The notes under the pieces are model-generated. The model was not told the DNA's origin and made no database searches. It saw nothing but the letters and a program-made list of their open reading frames with translations. Both the position numbers and the translations under genes were made by a program. A stretch of 5,997 bases of DNA from Chloroflexota bacterium (GTDB lineage Bacteria; Chloroflexota; Dehalococcoidia; Lucifugimonadales; UBA3495): NCBI GenBank assembly GCA_022561675.1, contig JADFQT010000165.1, positions 1 to 5,997 on the forward strand, in the 5' to 3' direction. Positions 1 to 4,905 of the stretch are shown here, one piece after another (the first letter of the stretch is position 1; every line of letters starts with the position of its first letter).

Positions 1-86
1 ATTCCGGCGCAGGCCGGAATCCAGCGTCATCCACCCATCAAACAGGGGAGGACGTCTGGGCTCCGGCTTTCGCCGGAGCGACGACT
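1..86. repeat. REP-like element: two hairpins in inverted orientation
   Basis: Bases 1-8 (ATTCCGGC) and 13-20 (GCCGGAAT) form a perfect 8-bp stem with loop GCAG. Bases 60-67 (GCTCCGGC) and 72-79 (GCCGGAGC) form a second perfect 8-bp stem with loop TTTC. The two hairpins are imperfect inverted copies of each other: the flank CCAGCGTC after the first matches the reverse complement of GACGTCTGG before the second, apart from one inserted base. This CCGGAATCCAG/CTGGATTCCGG type of sequence is a familiar dispersed palindrome in environmental bacterial genomes. The element probably continues past the left window edge. Confidence 0.6.
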
Positions 87-179
87 AGACCGCCACAGGG
101 CCCATCGATGCTTTTGACACAGGCTCTGAGAGGATTGGTAGTGAGTTTCAAAAACCTGGTGCCATCACCCGTCGAGTTG

Positions 180-245
180 CTGAGGCGACAGGCTCAGGCT
201 GAATCGCATTTCCAGTTCGTGGTGGGCCTGTCGAACCATGAACGG
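180..245. repeat. Degenerate composite of two REP-type palindromes
   Basis: The first unit (180-197) pairs CTGAG with CTCAG around the loop GCGACAGG. The second unit (212-245) pairs GTTCGTGGT (215-223) with ACCATGAAC (235-243), one G-T wobble included. Its stem extends by CC/GG (212-213 with 244-245) across a bulged A214. The two units are related: CGACAGGC (186-193) is the exact reverse complement of GCCTGTCG (226-233). Both resemble, from memory, dispersed palindromes built around CGACAGGCTCAGG and GAGCCTGTCGAACC in many uncultured-bacterium genomes. The copy is decayed, so it is probably old and immobile. Confidence 0.55.
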
Positions 246-259
246 CCGCTTCTCACATT

Positions 260-329
260 CCGTCTCAAATGGCAGACGGCCCCGGCTCTGGGTCAATGGA
301 TAACTTGGCGCCCAGAAGCTAAGGCCGTC
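260..329. repeat. Two overlapping, mutually exclusive hairpins
   Basis: CCGTCT (260-265) pairs with AGACGG (274-279) over an 8-base loop. GACGGCC (275-281) can instead pair with GGCCGTC (323-329), enclosing an inner stem of GGCTCTGGG (284-292) with CCCAGAAGCT (311-320, one bulged A and a terminal wobble). Because 275-279 belongs to both stems, only one can form at a time. On the minus strand the large hairpin begins 28 bases after the NIPSNAP stop codon and could stabilise the mRNA 3' end. It lacks a T tract, so I do not call it an intrinsic terminator. Confidence 0.45.
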
Positions 330-357
330 GATGAGCGGTGAAATGCCGACGCGAGCT

Positions 358-984
358 CTAGTGCATTGGCGAGAAGGCGGCGGGGACCAGAATTTTGTTC
401 TCTTGCTTGACCATCGATTCGCGGTAAGAGCCGCCGGGAGGCCAGACTCCAGCCTCGCGAGTTGCGGCGCGGATACGGTCTCGCTCCGCCATGCTCTCGT
501 AGGGCCAGATGTGGACCCACTTATTCAAGCCTCCCAGCTCGGTGGACATGCCTGCCGCCAGGGGGGAGAACTCTTCCCGCTGGGGTATGGCCTTGGCCCA
601 GCTCTCAATTAGCCCCGGTATCGCCCCCGGCAGGAAGGTGTAGCTGCGCATCTCGTAGACGTTCCCCAGGGCCTGGTCGCCACCCAGCGGACGCATGAAG
701 GGCGCCGGGTTGTAGATCTCCGATTCCTGCTGCACGATCAGGTCGGTGCCGCGCAGCTGCTGCAAGTCCGGGTCCTGCGCCATGGCGTCCCGCACATCCT
801 GCCGGTGCTGGAGGTTCTCGTAGGGCCAGATGTGGACCACCTGGTTCAAGGGACCGAACTCGGTGTGCCAGAATGCGCCCAGCTTGGAGTGCTTTTCGCG
901 GAAGGGCTGCCTCTTGGCGAACCGCTCTTCAAATTCCGGGACCGCTCCCGGCTTGAGGGTATAGGTGCGGAGTTCGTAAATCAT
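358..984 (-). CDS. NIPSNAP family protein with two tandem domains
   Basis: The product is 208 residues and consists of two NIPSNAP-type (dimeric alpha/beta-barrel, ferredoxin-like) domains. Domain 1 covers about residues 1-95 and starts YELRTYTLKPGAVPEF. Domain 2 covers about 107-205 and starts YEMRSYTFLPGAIPGL. Each carries the family's hallmark stretch: LNQVVHIWPYENL at 46-58 and LNKWVHIWPYESM at 153-165. Start 984 is preferred because AGGAGG lies four bases upstream; the frame stays open to 1059, but that N-terminal extension has no family similarity and no Shine-Dalgarno. No signal peptide or membrane helix is visible, so it should be cytoplasmic. NIPSNAP domains are often found beside oxidoreductases and monooxygenases in bacteria, but no catalytic activity is assigned with confidence. 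It is the last gene of the minus-strand cluster, 140 bases after the GMC gene, and may have its own promoter. The family call is firm; the role is unknown. Confidence 0.9.
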   Translation of the reverse strand: MIYELRTYTLKPGAVPEFEERFAKRQPFREKHSKLGAFWHTEFGPLNQVVHIWPYENLQHRQDVRDAMAQDPDLQQLRGTDLIVQQESEIYNPAPFMRPLGGDQALGNVYEMRSYTFLPGAIPGLIESWAKAIPQREEFSPLAAGMSTELGGLNKWVHIWPYESMAERDRIRAATREAGVWPPGGSYRESMVKQENKILVPAAFSPMH

Positions 985-988
985 AGCT

Positions 989-994
989 CCTCCT
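989..994 (-). promoter_or_regulatory. Shine-Dalgarno that fixes the NIPSNAP start
   Basis: On the minus strand the sequence reads AGGAGG, then AGCT, then ATG. This perfect site places the start at 984, at the first residue of the NIPSNAP domain, rather than at the more upstream in-frame ATG at 1059. Confidence 0.85.
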
Positions 995-1031
995 AAATTC
1001 GAGTCTGCCGAGTAGTTGGCTGTTGCCCGGT

Positions 1032-1067
1032 CAGTGTACCTCAGCCTACCAAGGGCCACAGTGTACC
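1032..1067 (-). repeat. 9-bp direct repeat upstream of the NIPSNAP gene
   Basis: GGTACACTG occurs twice on the minus strand, at 1059-1067 and 1032-1040, with starts 27 bases apart. The upstream copy contains TACACT, the candidate -10 box of the promoter at 1060-1088. Two equal sites, one on the -10 and one just past the expected transcription start, could be a repressor operator. They could also be chance in a 140-base gap. Confidence 0.3.
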
Positions 1068-1088
1068 AAGAACCCTAGCTGCGGGCAA
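1060..1088 (-). promoter_or_regulatory. Candidate sigma70-type promoter for the NIPSNAP gene
   Basis: The minus strand has TTGCCC (1083-1088), a 17-base spacer and TACACT (1060-1065). Each hexamer matches the consensus at four of six positions, and the 17-base spacing is ideal. Transcription would start near 1053, leaving an untranslated leader of about 70 bases. It resembles the better promoters at 3724-3752 and 4877-4905 in layout. The gene may instead, or also, be read through from the GMC gene. Confidence 0.4.
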
Positions 1089-1124
1089 TCTAATCGGCGG
1101 TTTCGGATCTAACTGCAAGAGTAG

Positions 1125-2657
1125 CTACTTCATCCAGTCGGCGACCCGCTCCGCGATCATAATGGTGGTGGCGTTGGTGTTGGCGCGGATGCAGTCGGGC
1201 AGCACCGAAACGTCCACTACCCGCAGACCCTCCAGCCCGTGCACGTGACAGTACTGGTCCACCACGGCCGTCGGGTCGGAGTCGGGTCCCATCTTGCAGG
1301 TGCCGCAGATATGCTGGGTGGTGGTGACGTTCTGCAAGAGCCACCGGTCCAACGCCTCGTCGGACACCAGATCCTCGGCGGTGGGGCTGATGCACTCCTC
1401 TACGAAGCTCTGGTAGGATTCGCTCTCCAGAAGTTTGAGACAGAGGCGAACCCCTTCCCGCAGCCGCTCCCGGTCCCAGGCATCCTCCAGGTAGCCATAG
1501 TTCAAGTCGGGCTGCACGTGGGGGTCCGTTGAAGCCAACTTCAACTCGCCGGCTCCCACCGCCAGCTCAACGATGCAGGTGAACCGTATTCCCTCCCCCT
1601 CTAGAGGGTCGCCGCCCATGGGGGAAGAGAAGGAGGACTGCAGAATCTGCATGTCGTTGCGGTCCTTCGAGCCGGCAGCGGTGTAGCGGAGGGCCAGCTG
1701 GGTCCGGGGCGCCTCCGGGTCCAGGGGAAAGTCCTCTTTGACCCGCACCGGAATCCGCACGTTGGGGTGGTCTCTCAAATTCTGCCCCACGCCGGGCAGC
1801 ACATGCTGCACCGGGATACCCATCTCCCGCAGATGGTCCTCCGGTCCCACTCCGGACAGCAGGAGCAGCTGGGGGGACCCAATCGCTCCGCCGCAGAGAA
1901 TCAATTCACTGCCCGCAACCACAAAAGTCTCGCCGCCGCTTTCCAGCTCCACGCCGGTGGCCCGGTTGCCTTGGAACAGGACCCGTCGTACCGTCACTCC
2001 GGAACGCACGGTGAGATTGAGCCGGTGCCGCACCGGATTGAGGTAGGTTAAGGCCGTGCTCATCCGGACACCGCCCGGGTTGTTCATGGGAATTGGTCCC
2101 ACGCCCCCGGAGTCCGGGTGGTTCATATCCGGGTCTTCTGGATAACCCTGGTCCCGGCAAGCCCGGTAAAAGGCAACCTGCGCCGGAAGCCAGGTTTCCC
2201 GCTGGTGACGGCGTACCGGTATGGGGCCGTCGAAGCCGTGGAAGTCGTCTTTAATGTCCGTGTCCGTCTCCAGCTTCCTGAAATAAGGGAGGGTTTTGAT
2301 AAAGGACCACTCGTCGTTACCCCAGGCCGCCCAGTTGTCATAGTCCTCCGGAACTCCTCGCAGCAGAACCTGACCATTGACCGCGCTGGAGCCGCCGACC
2401 ACCCGACCCCGGGGCACCGGCATCGGCTGGTCCTGCTGGGGTGTGGCCGTCCCGACGAAGGACCAGTTGTGGGGCGCGCCTACGGCCGAGGCCGTCTGGT
2501 TATATCCGTACTTCAAGTCGTCCGGGTAGCGCTCGAAGTCGGGGTAGTCCGGTCCCGCTTCCAGCAGCAGCACCGAGCGGTTGGGGTCCTCCGACAGCCG
2601 AGCTGCCAGCACGCAGCCGGCGGATCCGGCGCCTACGATTATCACGTCATAGTTCAT
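1125..2657 (-). CDS. GMC family FAD-dependent oxidoreductase (choline/alcohol dehydrogenase-like)
   Basis: This is a full-length glucose-methanol-choline oxidoreductase of 510 residues, within the usual range for bacterial members. The FAD-binding Rossmann motif VGAGSAG lies at about residues 8-14, with the ribose-binding acidic residue at E33 (LLLEAG). The first GMC signature (PRGRVVGGSSAVNG) is at 82-95 and the second (GGAIGSPQLLLLSG) at 256-269. The C-terminal catalytic pair of the family is present: His449 in HICGTCKMG, and Asn495 in NTNATTIMIAER, giving the His/Asn type seen in choline oxidase. Family members oxidise an alcohol to an aldehyde or ketone, passing electrons to oxygen or a carrier. 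The substrate cannot be read from sequence, so I do not call it betA. No signal peptide is seen. I chose the second ATG (2657) over 2663 because AGGGGAG directly abuts the first ATG but is six bases from the second. It lies 87 bases after the LLM gene and is likely cotranscribed with it. Confidence 0.95.
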   Translation of the reverse strand: MNYDVIIVGAGSAGCVLAARLSEDPNRSVLLLEAGPDYPDFERYPDDLKYGYNQTASAVGAPHNWSFVGTATPQQDQPMPVPRGRVVGGSSAVNGQVLLRGVPEDYDNWAAWGNDEWSFIKTLPYFRKLETDTDIKDDFHGFDGPIPVRRHQRETWLPAQVAFYRACRDQGYPEDPDMNHPDSGGVGPIPMNNPGGVRMSTALTYLNPVRHRLNLTVRSGVTVRRVLFQGNRATGVELESGGETFVVAGSELILCGGAIGSPQLLLLSGVGPEDHLREMGIPVQHVLPGVGQNLRDHPNVRIPVRVKEDFPLDPEAPRTQLALRYTAAGSKDRNDMQILQSSFSSPMGGDPLEGEGIRFTCIVELAVGAGELKLASTDPHVQPDLNYGYLEDAWDRERLREGVRLCLKLLESESYQSFVEECISPTAEDLVSDEALDRWLLQNVTTTQHICGTCKMGPDSDPTAVVDQYCHVHGLEGLRVVDVSVLPDCIRANTNATTIMIAERVADWMK

Positions 2658-2663
2658 AGCCAT

Positions 2664-2670
2664 CTCCCCT
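2664..2670 (-). promoter_or_regulatory. Shine-Dalgarno deciding the GMC start
   Basis: AGGGGAG on the minus strand is immediately followed by ATGGCTATG. Spacing is zero to the first ATG (2663) and six bases to the second (2657), so the second is the better start. The two choices differ by only two residues. Confidence 0.6.
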
Positions 2671-2744
2671 TACGGGTGCAACCCCCGGATTAAACGCCCG
2701 GGTGACTCCAACCCTTGTATCCCATGTGATTTGGACATATTCCG

Positions 2745-3662
2745 CTAGCGAACGTTTTGGTTTTCCAAGTCCAGGACCCTCTCCGCTAGCACGCTCAGCA
2801 TCCTCCACGACGCCTCATGGTGCCGCATGGCCTCCGGATCGTCAAAGTAATTATCCAGCACCACGTAGGAGCAGCCCAGCTCCTCCAGCTCCGCCAGGTC
2901 CCGATGTACTTGGTCCAGGCTGCCTTCGCCGGCGACCCGGTCATCGTCGGGCTGGGGGGTTTCGGTCAGCCGCAGCCGAATCCTGGGGCAGATAGCGGGC
3001 ACGGGACGACCTTCCCGTTCGGCTACTTCTTTCAACCGAGGGATACCGGTTTTCCTCAGCCAGCCGGTACGAATGCGGATCGGATGCCAAGCATCGCCCC
3101 ATAAAACTGCGCGTCTTAGCGCAGCGTCGCTGGAGCCGCCTACCCAGATGGGCGGACCCGGTGACTGCACCGGCCTGGGAGCCGTATTTACTTCCTTGAA
3201 GGAGACGAACTTGCCCTCAAATGTCGCCACGTCCTGACTCCAAAGGAGCCGAAGTGCCTCCAGGTACTCGTTGGTCATGGCGCCGCGCTGGTGATAGGGG
3301 ACTCCCAGAGCCTGGAACTCCTGCTCGGCCCAGCCAATGCCGACGCCCAGTATGAAGCGTCCTCCGCTGAGCTGATCCACGTTGGCGCAGGCTCGGGCGG
3401 TCTCAAGGATGCTACGGTAGGGAAGGATGATCACGGTTGTGCCGATTTGGATGTGTTGGGTTATTCCCGCCAGCCAGCCCAGGGTGGAAAGCGGCTCGTA
3501 GAAGGGAGCAGGATACCGAGACTGCACATCGGGGGTGACGGCGATGTGATCGGAGGTCATGATCAGGTGGTAGCCCAGGGCTTCAGCAAGCTGCGCCCAG
3601 CTCTTTAAAGCCTGGGGATTGGCCCCCGGGCCAAAGTTAATCAGATTCACTCCGATTTTCAT
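2745..3662 (-). CDS. LLM-class flavin/F420-dependent oxidoreductase
   Basis: The 305-residue product is a luciferase-like monooxygenase (bacterial-luciferase TIM-barrel superfamily), most like the F420-dependent group with a conserved N-terminal MKIGVNLINFGPGA. Visible family motifs are TSDHI at 36-40, the LSGGRFILGVGIGW block at 98-111 that helps bind the flavin/deazaflavin phosphate, PPIWVGG at 170-176 and GDAWHP at 189-194. Length and N- and C-termini look complete. AGGAGT lies five bases before the ATG. Such enzymes use reduced FMN with oxygen, or F420, to oxidise or reduce organic substrates; sequence alone does not decide between the cofactors. It is the first gene of the minus-strand cluster, behind the promoter at 3724-3752, and precedes a GMC oxidoreductase. 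SAR202-type Chloroflexota are known for many paralogues of this superfamily, proposed to attack recalcitrant organic matter. That context fits here but is inference. Confidence 0.93.
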   Translation of the reverse strand: MKIGVNLINFGPGANPQALKSWAQLAEALGYHLIMTSDHIAVTPDVQSRYPAPFYEPLSTLGWLAGITQHIQIGTTVIILPYRSILETARACANVDQLSGGRFILGVGIGWAEQEFQALGVPYHQRGAMTNEYLEALRLLWSQDVATFEGKFVSFKEVNTAPRPVQSPGPPIWVGGSSDAALRRAVLWGDAWHPIRIRTGWLRKTGIPRLKEVAEREGRPVPAICPRIRLRLTETPQPDDDRVAGEGSLDQVHRDLAELEELGCSYVVLDNYFDDPEAMRHHEASWRMLSVLAERVLDLENQNVR

Positions 3663-3723
3663 GGCTGACTCCTGAGGCGATTAGCCGGTGCTGCCTTGGT
3701 TGGTTAGGCCAAGGATGTGCCGA

Positions 3724-3752
3724 ACTGTAGCCGGGCCCTCACACCTTGTCAA
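3724..3752 (-). promoter_or_regulatory. Sigma70-type promoter for the LLM-GMC-NIPSNAP cluster
   Basis: On the minus strand a perfect -35 box TTGACA (3747-3752) is followed by a 17-base spacer and TACAGT (3724-3729), four of six matches to the -10 consensus. Transcription would begin near 3717, about 55 bases before the LLM start codon. No obvious operator palindrome overlaps it. Confidence 0.65.
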
Positions 3753-3968
3753 CGCAGGTTTCCAACCGGCATTTTTAAACTAAAACCAAATTGAAATCCG
3801 CAGTGGTTGCAATGGCGTCCATTTAGACCCCACCTTGGATTTGGTATAGGCGTAGCGATTACTAAAAAAGGGCCTTCCGGTACTGTGCCCTGTCCGTGAG
3901 TTAAATGGCTAACCTTTCTACATATTCGTGATTCAACGCTGCTAATAATAGATTAATAACCTCGGAGC
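3753..3968. other. Intergenic spacer, AT-rich, no gene recognised
   Basis: This stretch separates the minus-strand cluster from the plus-strand small ORFs. It is visibly richer in A and T than its neighbours, especially 3770-3795 and 3900-3960. A plus-strand promoter for the small membrane proteins is expected here. AATAAT at 3944-3949 is a candidate -10 (five of six), but no good -35 lies at 16-18 bases, so I do not call it. Confidence 0.5.
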
Positions 3969-3975
3969 AAGGAGG
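3969..3975 (+). promoter_or_regulatory. Strong Shine-Dalgarno for the first small membrane protein
   Basis: AAGGAGG lies seven bases before the ATG at 3983. This near-perfect site is the main argument that a real, short gene starts here and not in the longer overlapping frames. Confidence 0.7.
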
Positions 3976-3982
3976 CAGTCAG

Positions 3983-4144
3983 ATGAAAACTTGCACTGTC
4001 CTGATAAGCAAGGCTTGGGGCGGCTGGTATATGCACGCAGCTATATTCTCGATGAGATGGCTTTTGATCGTGGGAATCATCCTGGCGGCGGTGGGAATCG
4101 TGCTCAACTACTTGGAAAGCATGGCCGAAATCGGTACCCGATGA
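3983..4144 (+). CDS. Small single-pass membrane protein, hypothetical
   Basis: The 53-residue product is unknown to me. Residues 26-44 (WLLIVGIILAAVGIVLNYL) are a clear hydrophobic membrane helix, preceded by basic K2, K10 and R25 and followed by acidic E45 and E49, which suggests N-inside topology. The start is set by AAGGAGG seven bases upstream; an internal ATG at 4052 (MRWLLIV) has no ribosome site. The stop codon overlaps the start of the next ORF in an ATGA junction, typical of translational coupling. The hydrophobic pattern recalls the first helix of small two-helix families such as DUF2905, but this is a resemblance from memory. A single-base frameshift between this and the next frame would fuse both into one hairpin protein of about 98 residues, so this may instead be half of a broken gene. 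Confidence 0.5.
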   Translation: MKTCTVLISKAWGGWYMHAAIFSMRWLLIVGIILAAVGIVLNYLESMAEIGTR

Positions 4145-4278
4145 GGGAGAAGATCGGTCCCCGCCGCAGGAAAGGCAACGCCGCCAAGGTGTGGAAAGAG
4201 CCCATGGTTTCAATCTACGTGGGGGTGACGCTCGCTATCATCTTGGCGTCTGCCGTTCGGATTTGGCTGGACCGCTGA
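4141..4278 (+). CDS. Small basic membrane protein, overlapping the preceding ORF
   Basis: The 45-residue product has a strongly basic N-terminus (R2, K4, R8-R10, K11, K16, K19) and one predicted membrane helix at about 21-43, beginning PMVSIYVGVTLAIILASAV. It starts at the ATG within the ATGA overlap with the upstream stop. I see no Shine-Dalgarno of its own, so translation would depend on reinitiation. The reading frame is also open upstream, back to a TTG at 3991, but that extension lacks a ribosome site and looks like the shadow of the first ORF. It lies in the -1 frame relative to its neighbour. Alternatives are a coupled two-subunit membrane pair, or the C-terminal half of a frameshifted two-helix protein: the KGN followed by Pro and a helix faintly resembles DUF2905 members. 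Function unknown. Confidence 0.42.
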   Translation: MREKIGPRRRKGNAAKVWKEPMVSIYVGVTLAIILASAVRIWLDR

Positions 4279-4325
4279 CCTTGAAGCTAGACTAGGCCAA
4301 GGGCGGCGTCGGGACGATGCTACGG

Positions 4326-4331
4326 TATAAT
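4326..4331 (+). promoter_or_regulatory. Orphan -10 box TATAAT
   Basis: A perfect TATAAT sits 47 bases before the start codon of the dehydrogenase relic. The bases where a -35 box should lie (about 4302-4309) are GC-rich and do not match, and there is no extended -10 TG. It may be the surviving promoter of the lost gene, or chance. Confidence 0.35.
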
Positions 4332-4378
4332 GGCGCCATTAACCCGAGGGCCAGTGCCCAGAGGACAGTACCGTTTTC

Positions 4379-4456
4379 ATGCCCTATGCGAACCTCAATT
4401 TAGACGGGCTGGTCGCCCTGGTTACCGGCTCAGCAGGACCTGACTACTGCCGGTGA
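4379..4456 (+). pseudogene. N-terminal relic of a short-chain dehydrogenase/reductase
   Basis: From the ATG at 4379 the frame encodes 25 residues, beginning MPYANLNLDGLVALVTGSAG, and then ends at TGA 4454-4456. LDGLVALVTGSA is the classic opening of an SDR: a short lead, then the first beta strand and the start of the TGxxxGxG nucleotide-binding loop. The loop is never completed (PDYCR follows where GIG is expected), and no downstream frame up to 4512 continues an SDR. Intact SDRs are about 250 residues, so nearly the whole gene has been deleted. No good Shine-Dalgarno is close to the ATG, though GAGG lies about 14 bases upstream. The match is short, but the pattern is distinctive. Confidence 0.45.
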
Positions 4457-4512
4457 CGTGGTGGATGTGCCCCGAAGCCAGCTGGCCATTTGAATCGGGG
4501 AAGGGATCTCGA

Positions 4513-4752
4513 ATGAGGCAAAAATACACCCGACAACAGGGCCAATATCTGGCCTTTATCCACTACTACAGCAAAATTCATGGGCGCCCGCCCGCTGAGG
4601 CAGACATGCAGCAATACTTCAAGGTGACCCCTCCTTCAGTGCACCAGATGGTATTGACATTGTGAAAACGAGGACTCATTGAGAGAGAACCAGGCCAGCC
4701 ACGCACAATACGGGTTTTGCTGCCCGGGGAGGAGCTGCCCGACCTGGATTAA
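4513..4752 (+). pseudogene. LexA-type winged-helix protein interrupted by in-frame TGA
   Basis: Starting at ATG 4513, with AAGGGA a few bases upstream, the frame encodes a stand-alone LexA-like DNA-binding domain. An N-terminal helix (TRQQGQYLAFIHYY) is followed by HGRPPAEADMQQYF, then the recognition helix region VTPPSVHQMVLTL. Codon 51 is TGA (4663-4665). The same frame then continues without interruption as KRGLIEREPGQPRTIRVLLP and ends EELPDLD at TAA 4750-4752. The continuation is exactly the wing expected of the family (LexA has EEKGLIRR followed by an RAI-type strand), so the protein was once 79 residues if the TGA codon encoded an amino acid. There is no peptidase domain, so this is not the SOS repressor but a small orphan regulator. 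Interpretation: a recent nonsense mutation, a sequencing error, or (least likely) readthrough. Its regulatory targets are unknown. Confidence 0.7.
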
Positions 4753-4815
4753 GAAGAGTCGGTTTCTGCTCATGCCAGTTTGTTGAGTAGATGTCCTCCG
4801 GCCAGGTACGACCGA

Positions 4816-4847
4816 GACCATTCCGGAATGCCATCCTGGAAATGGTC
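4816..4847. repeat. Inverted repeat between the winged-helix relic and serC
   Basis: GACCATT (4816-4822) pairs perfectly with AATGGTC (4841-4847). CC (4823-4824) pairs with GG (4838-4839) across a bulged A, giving a 9-bp stem and a 13-base loop. It lies 64 bases after the TAA of the winged-helix relic and 30 bases before the serC -35 box. No T run follows on either strand, so it is not a standard terminator. It could be an operator or a processed 3' structure. Confidence 0.35.
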
Positions 4848-4876
4848 CAGTGCGTTAGAGCGTCTCCCCGGCCTGT

Positions 4877-4905
4877 TTGACAGGGTGGCAGTCCGCTAAT
4901 AGACT
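4877..4905 (+). promoter_or_regulatory. Sigma70-type promoter of serC
   Basis: A perfect -35 box TTGACA (4877-4882), a 17-base spacer and TAGACT (4900-4905), four of six matches to the -10 consensus, lie about 80 bases before the serC ATG. Transcription would start near 4912, leaving a leader of about 72 bases. Layout and quality closely match the promoter of the minus-strand cluster. Confidence 0.65.

Larger units (their letters stand above)
1..357. other. Noncoding, palindrome-rich region downstream of the NIPSNAP gene
   Basis: I see no credible gene in this stretch. The frames that are open here run through palindromic repeats, lack a Shine-Dalgarno and encode nothing I recognise. The content is a series of inverted repeats, listed separately at 1-79, 180-245 and 260-329. 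The intervening bases 87-179 show nothing I can name. The region follows the 3' end of the minus-strand gene cluster, so some palindromes may shape the 3' ends of transcripts. None has the run of T expected of an intrinsic terminator. Confidence 0.6.

Noticed and set aside
114..142. Perfect TTGACA that could be a -35 box
   Set aside because: No acceptable -10 lies 16-19 bases downstream and no gene follows on the plus strand.
150..173. Minus-strand GGTG/CACC hairpin followed by TTTTT as a terminator for the cluster
   Set aside because: Only four base pairs, separated from the T run, and about 185 bases past the NIPSNAP stop codon.
108..341. 77-codon plus-strand open frame at the left edge
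   Set aside because: It runs through two palindromic repeats, has no Shine-Dalgarno and its translation resembles no family.
1119..1128. Perfect 10-base palindrome AGTAGCTACT over the GMC stop codon
   Set aside because: Too short for a stable structure and without a T tract; likely chance.
2118..2693. 191-codon plus-strand open frame antisense to the GMC gene
   Set aside because: The minus-strand GMC gene there has all expected family motifs; the antisense frame is a GC-rich shadow without recognisable content.
2684..2702. CCCGG/CCGGG inverted repeat between the LLM and GMC genes
   Set aside because: A 5-bp stem with a 9-base loop and no T run; insufficient for a terminator call, and no promoter is visible in the gap.
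3866..3891. Possible minus-strand terminator: GGGC/GCCC arms followed by six T
   Set aside because: The stem is only 4 bp with a loop of about 17 bases, and no minus-strand gene lies upstream for it to terminate.
3953..4213. 86-codon minus-strand frame over the small membrane ORFs
   Set aside because: No ribosome site and low-complexity, Ser/His-rich translation; the plus-strand ORFs have a strong Shine-Dalgarno and coherent membrane helices.
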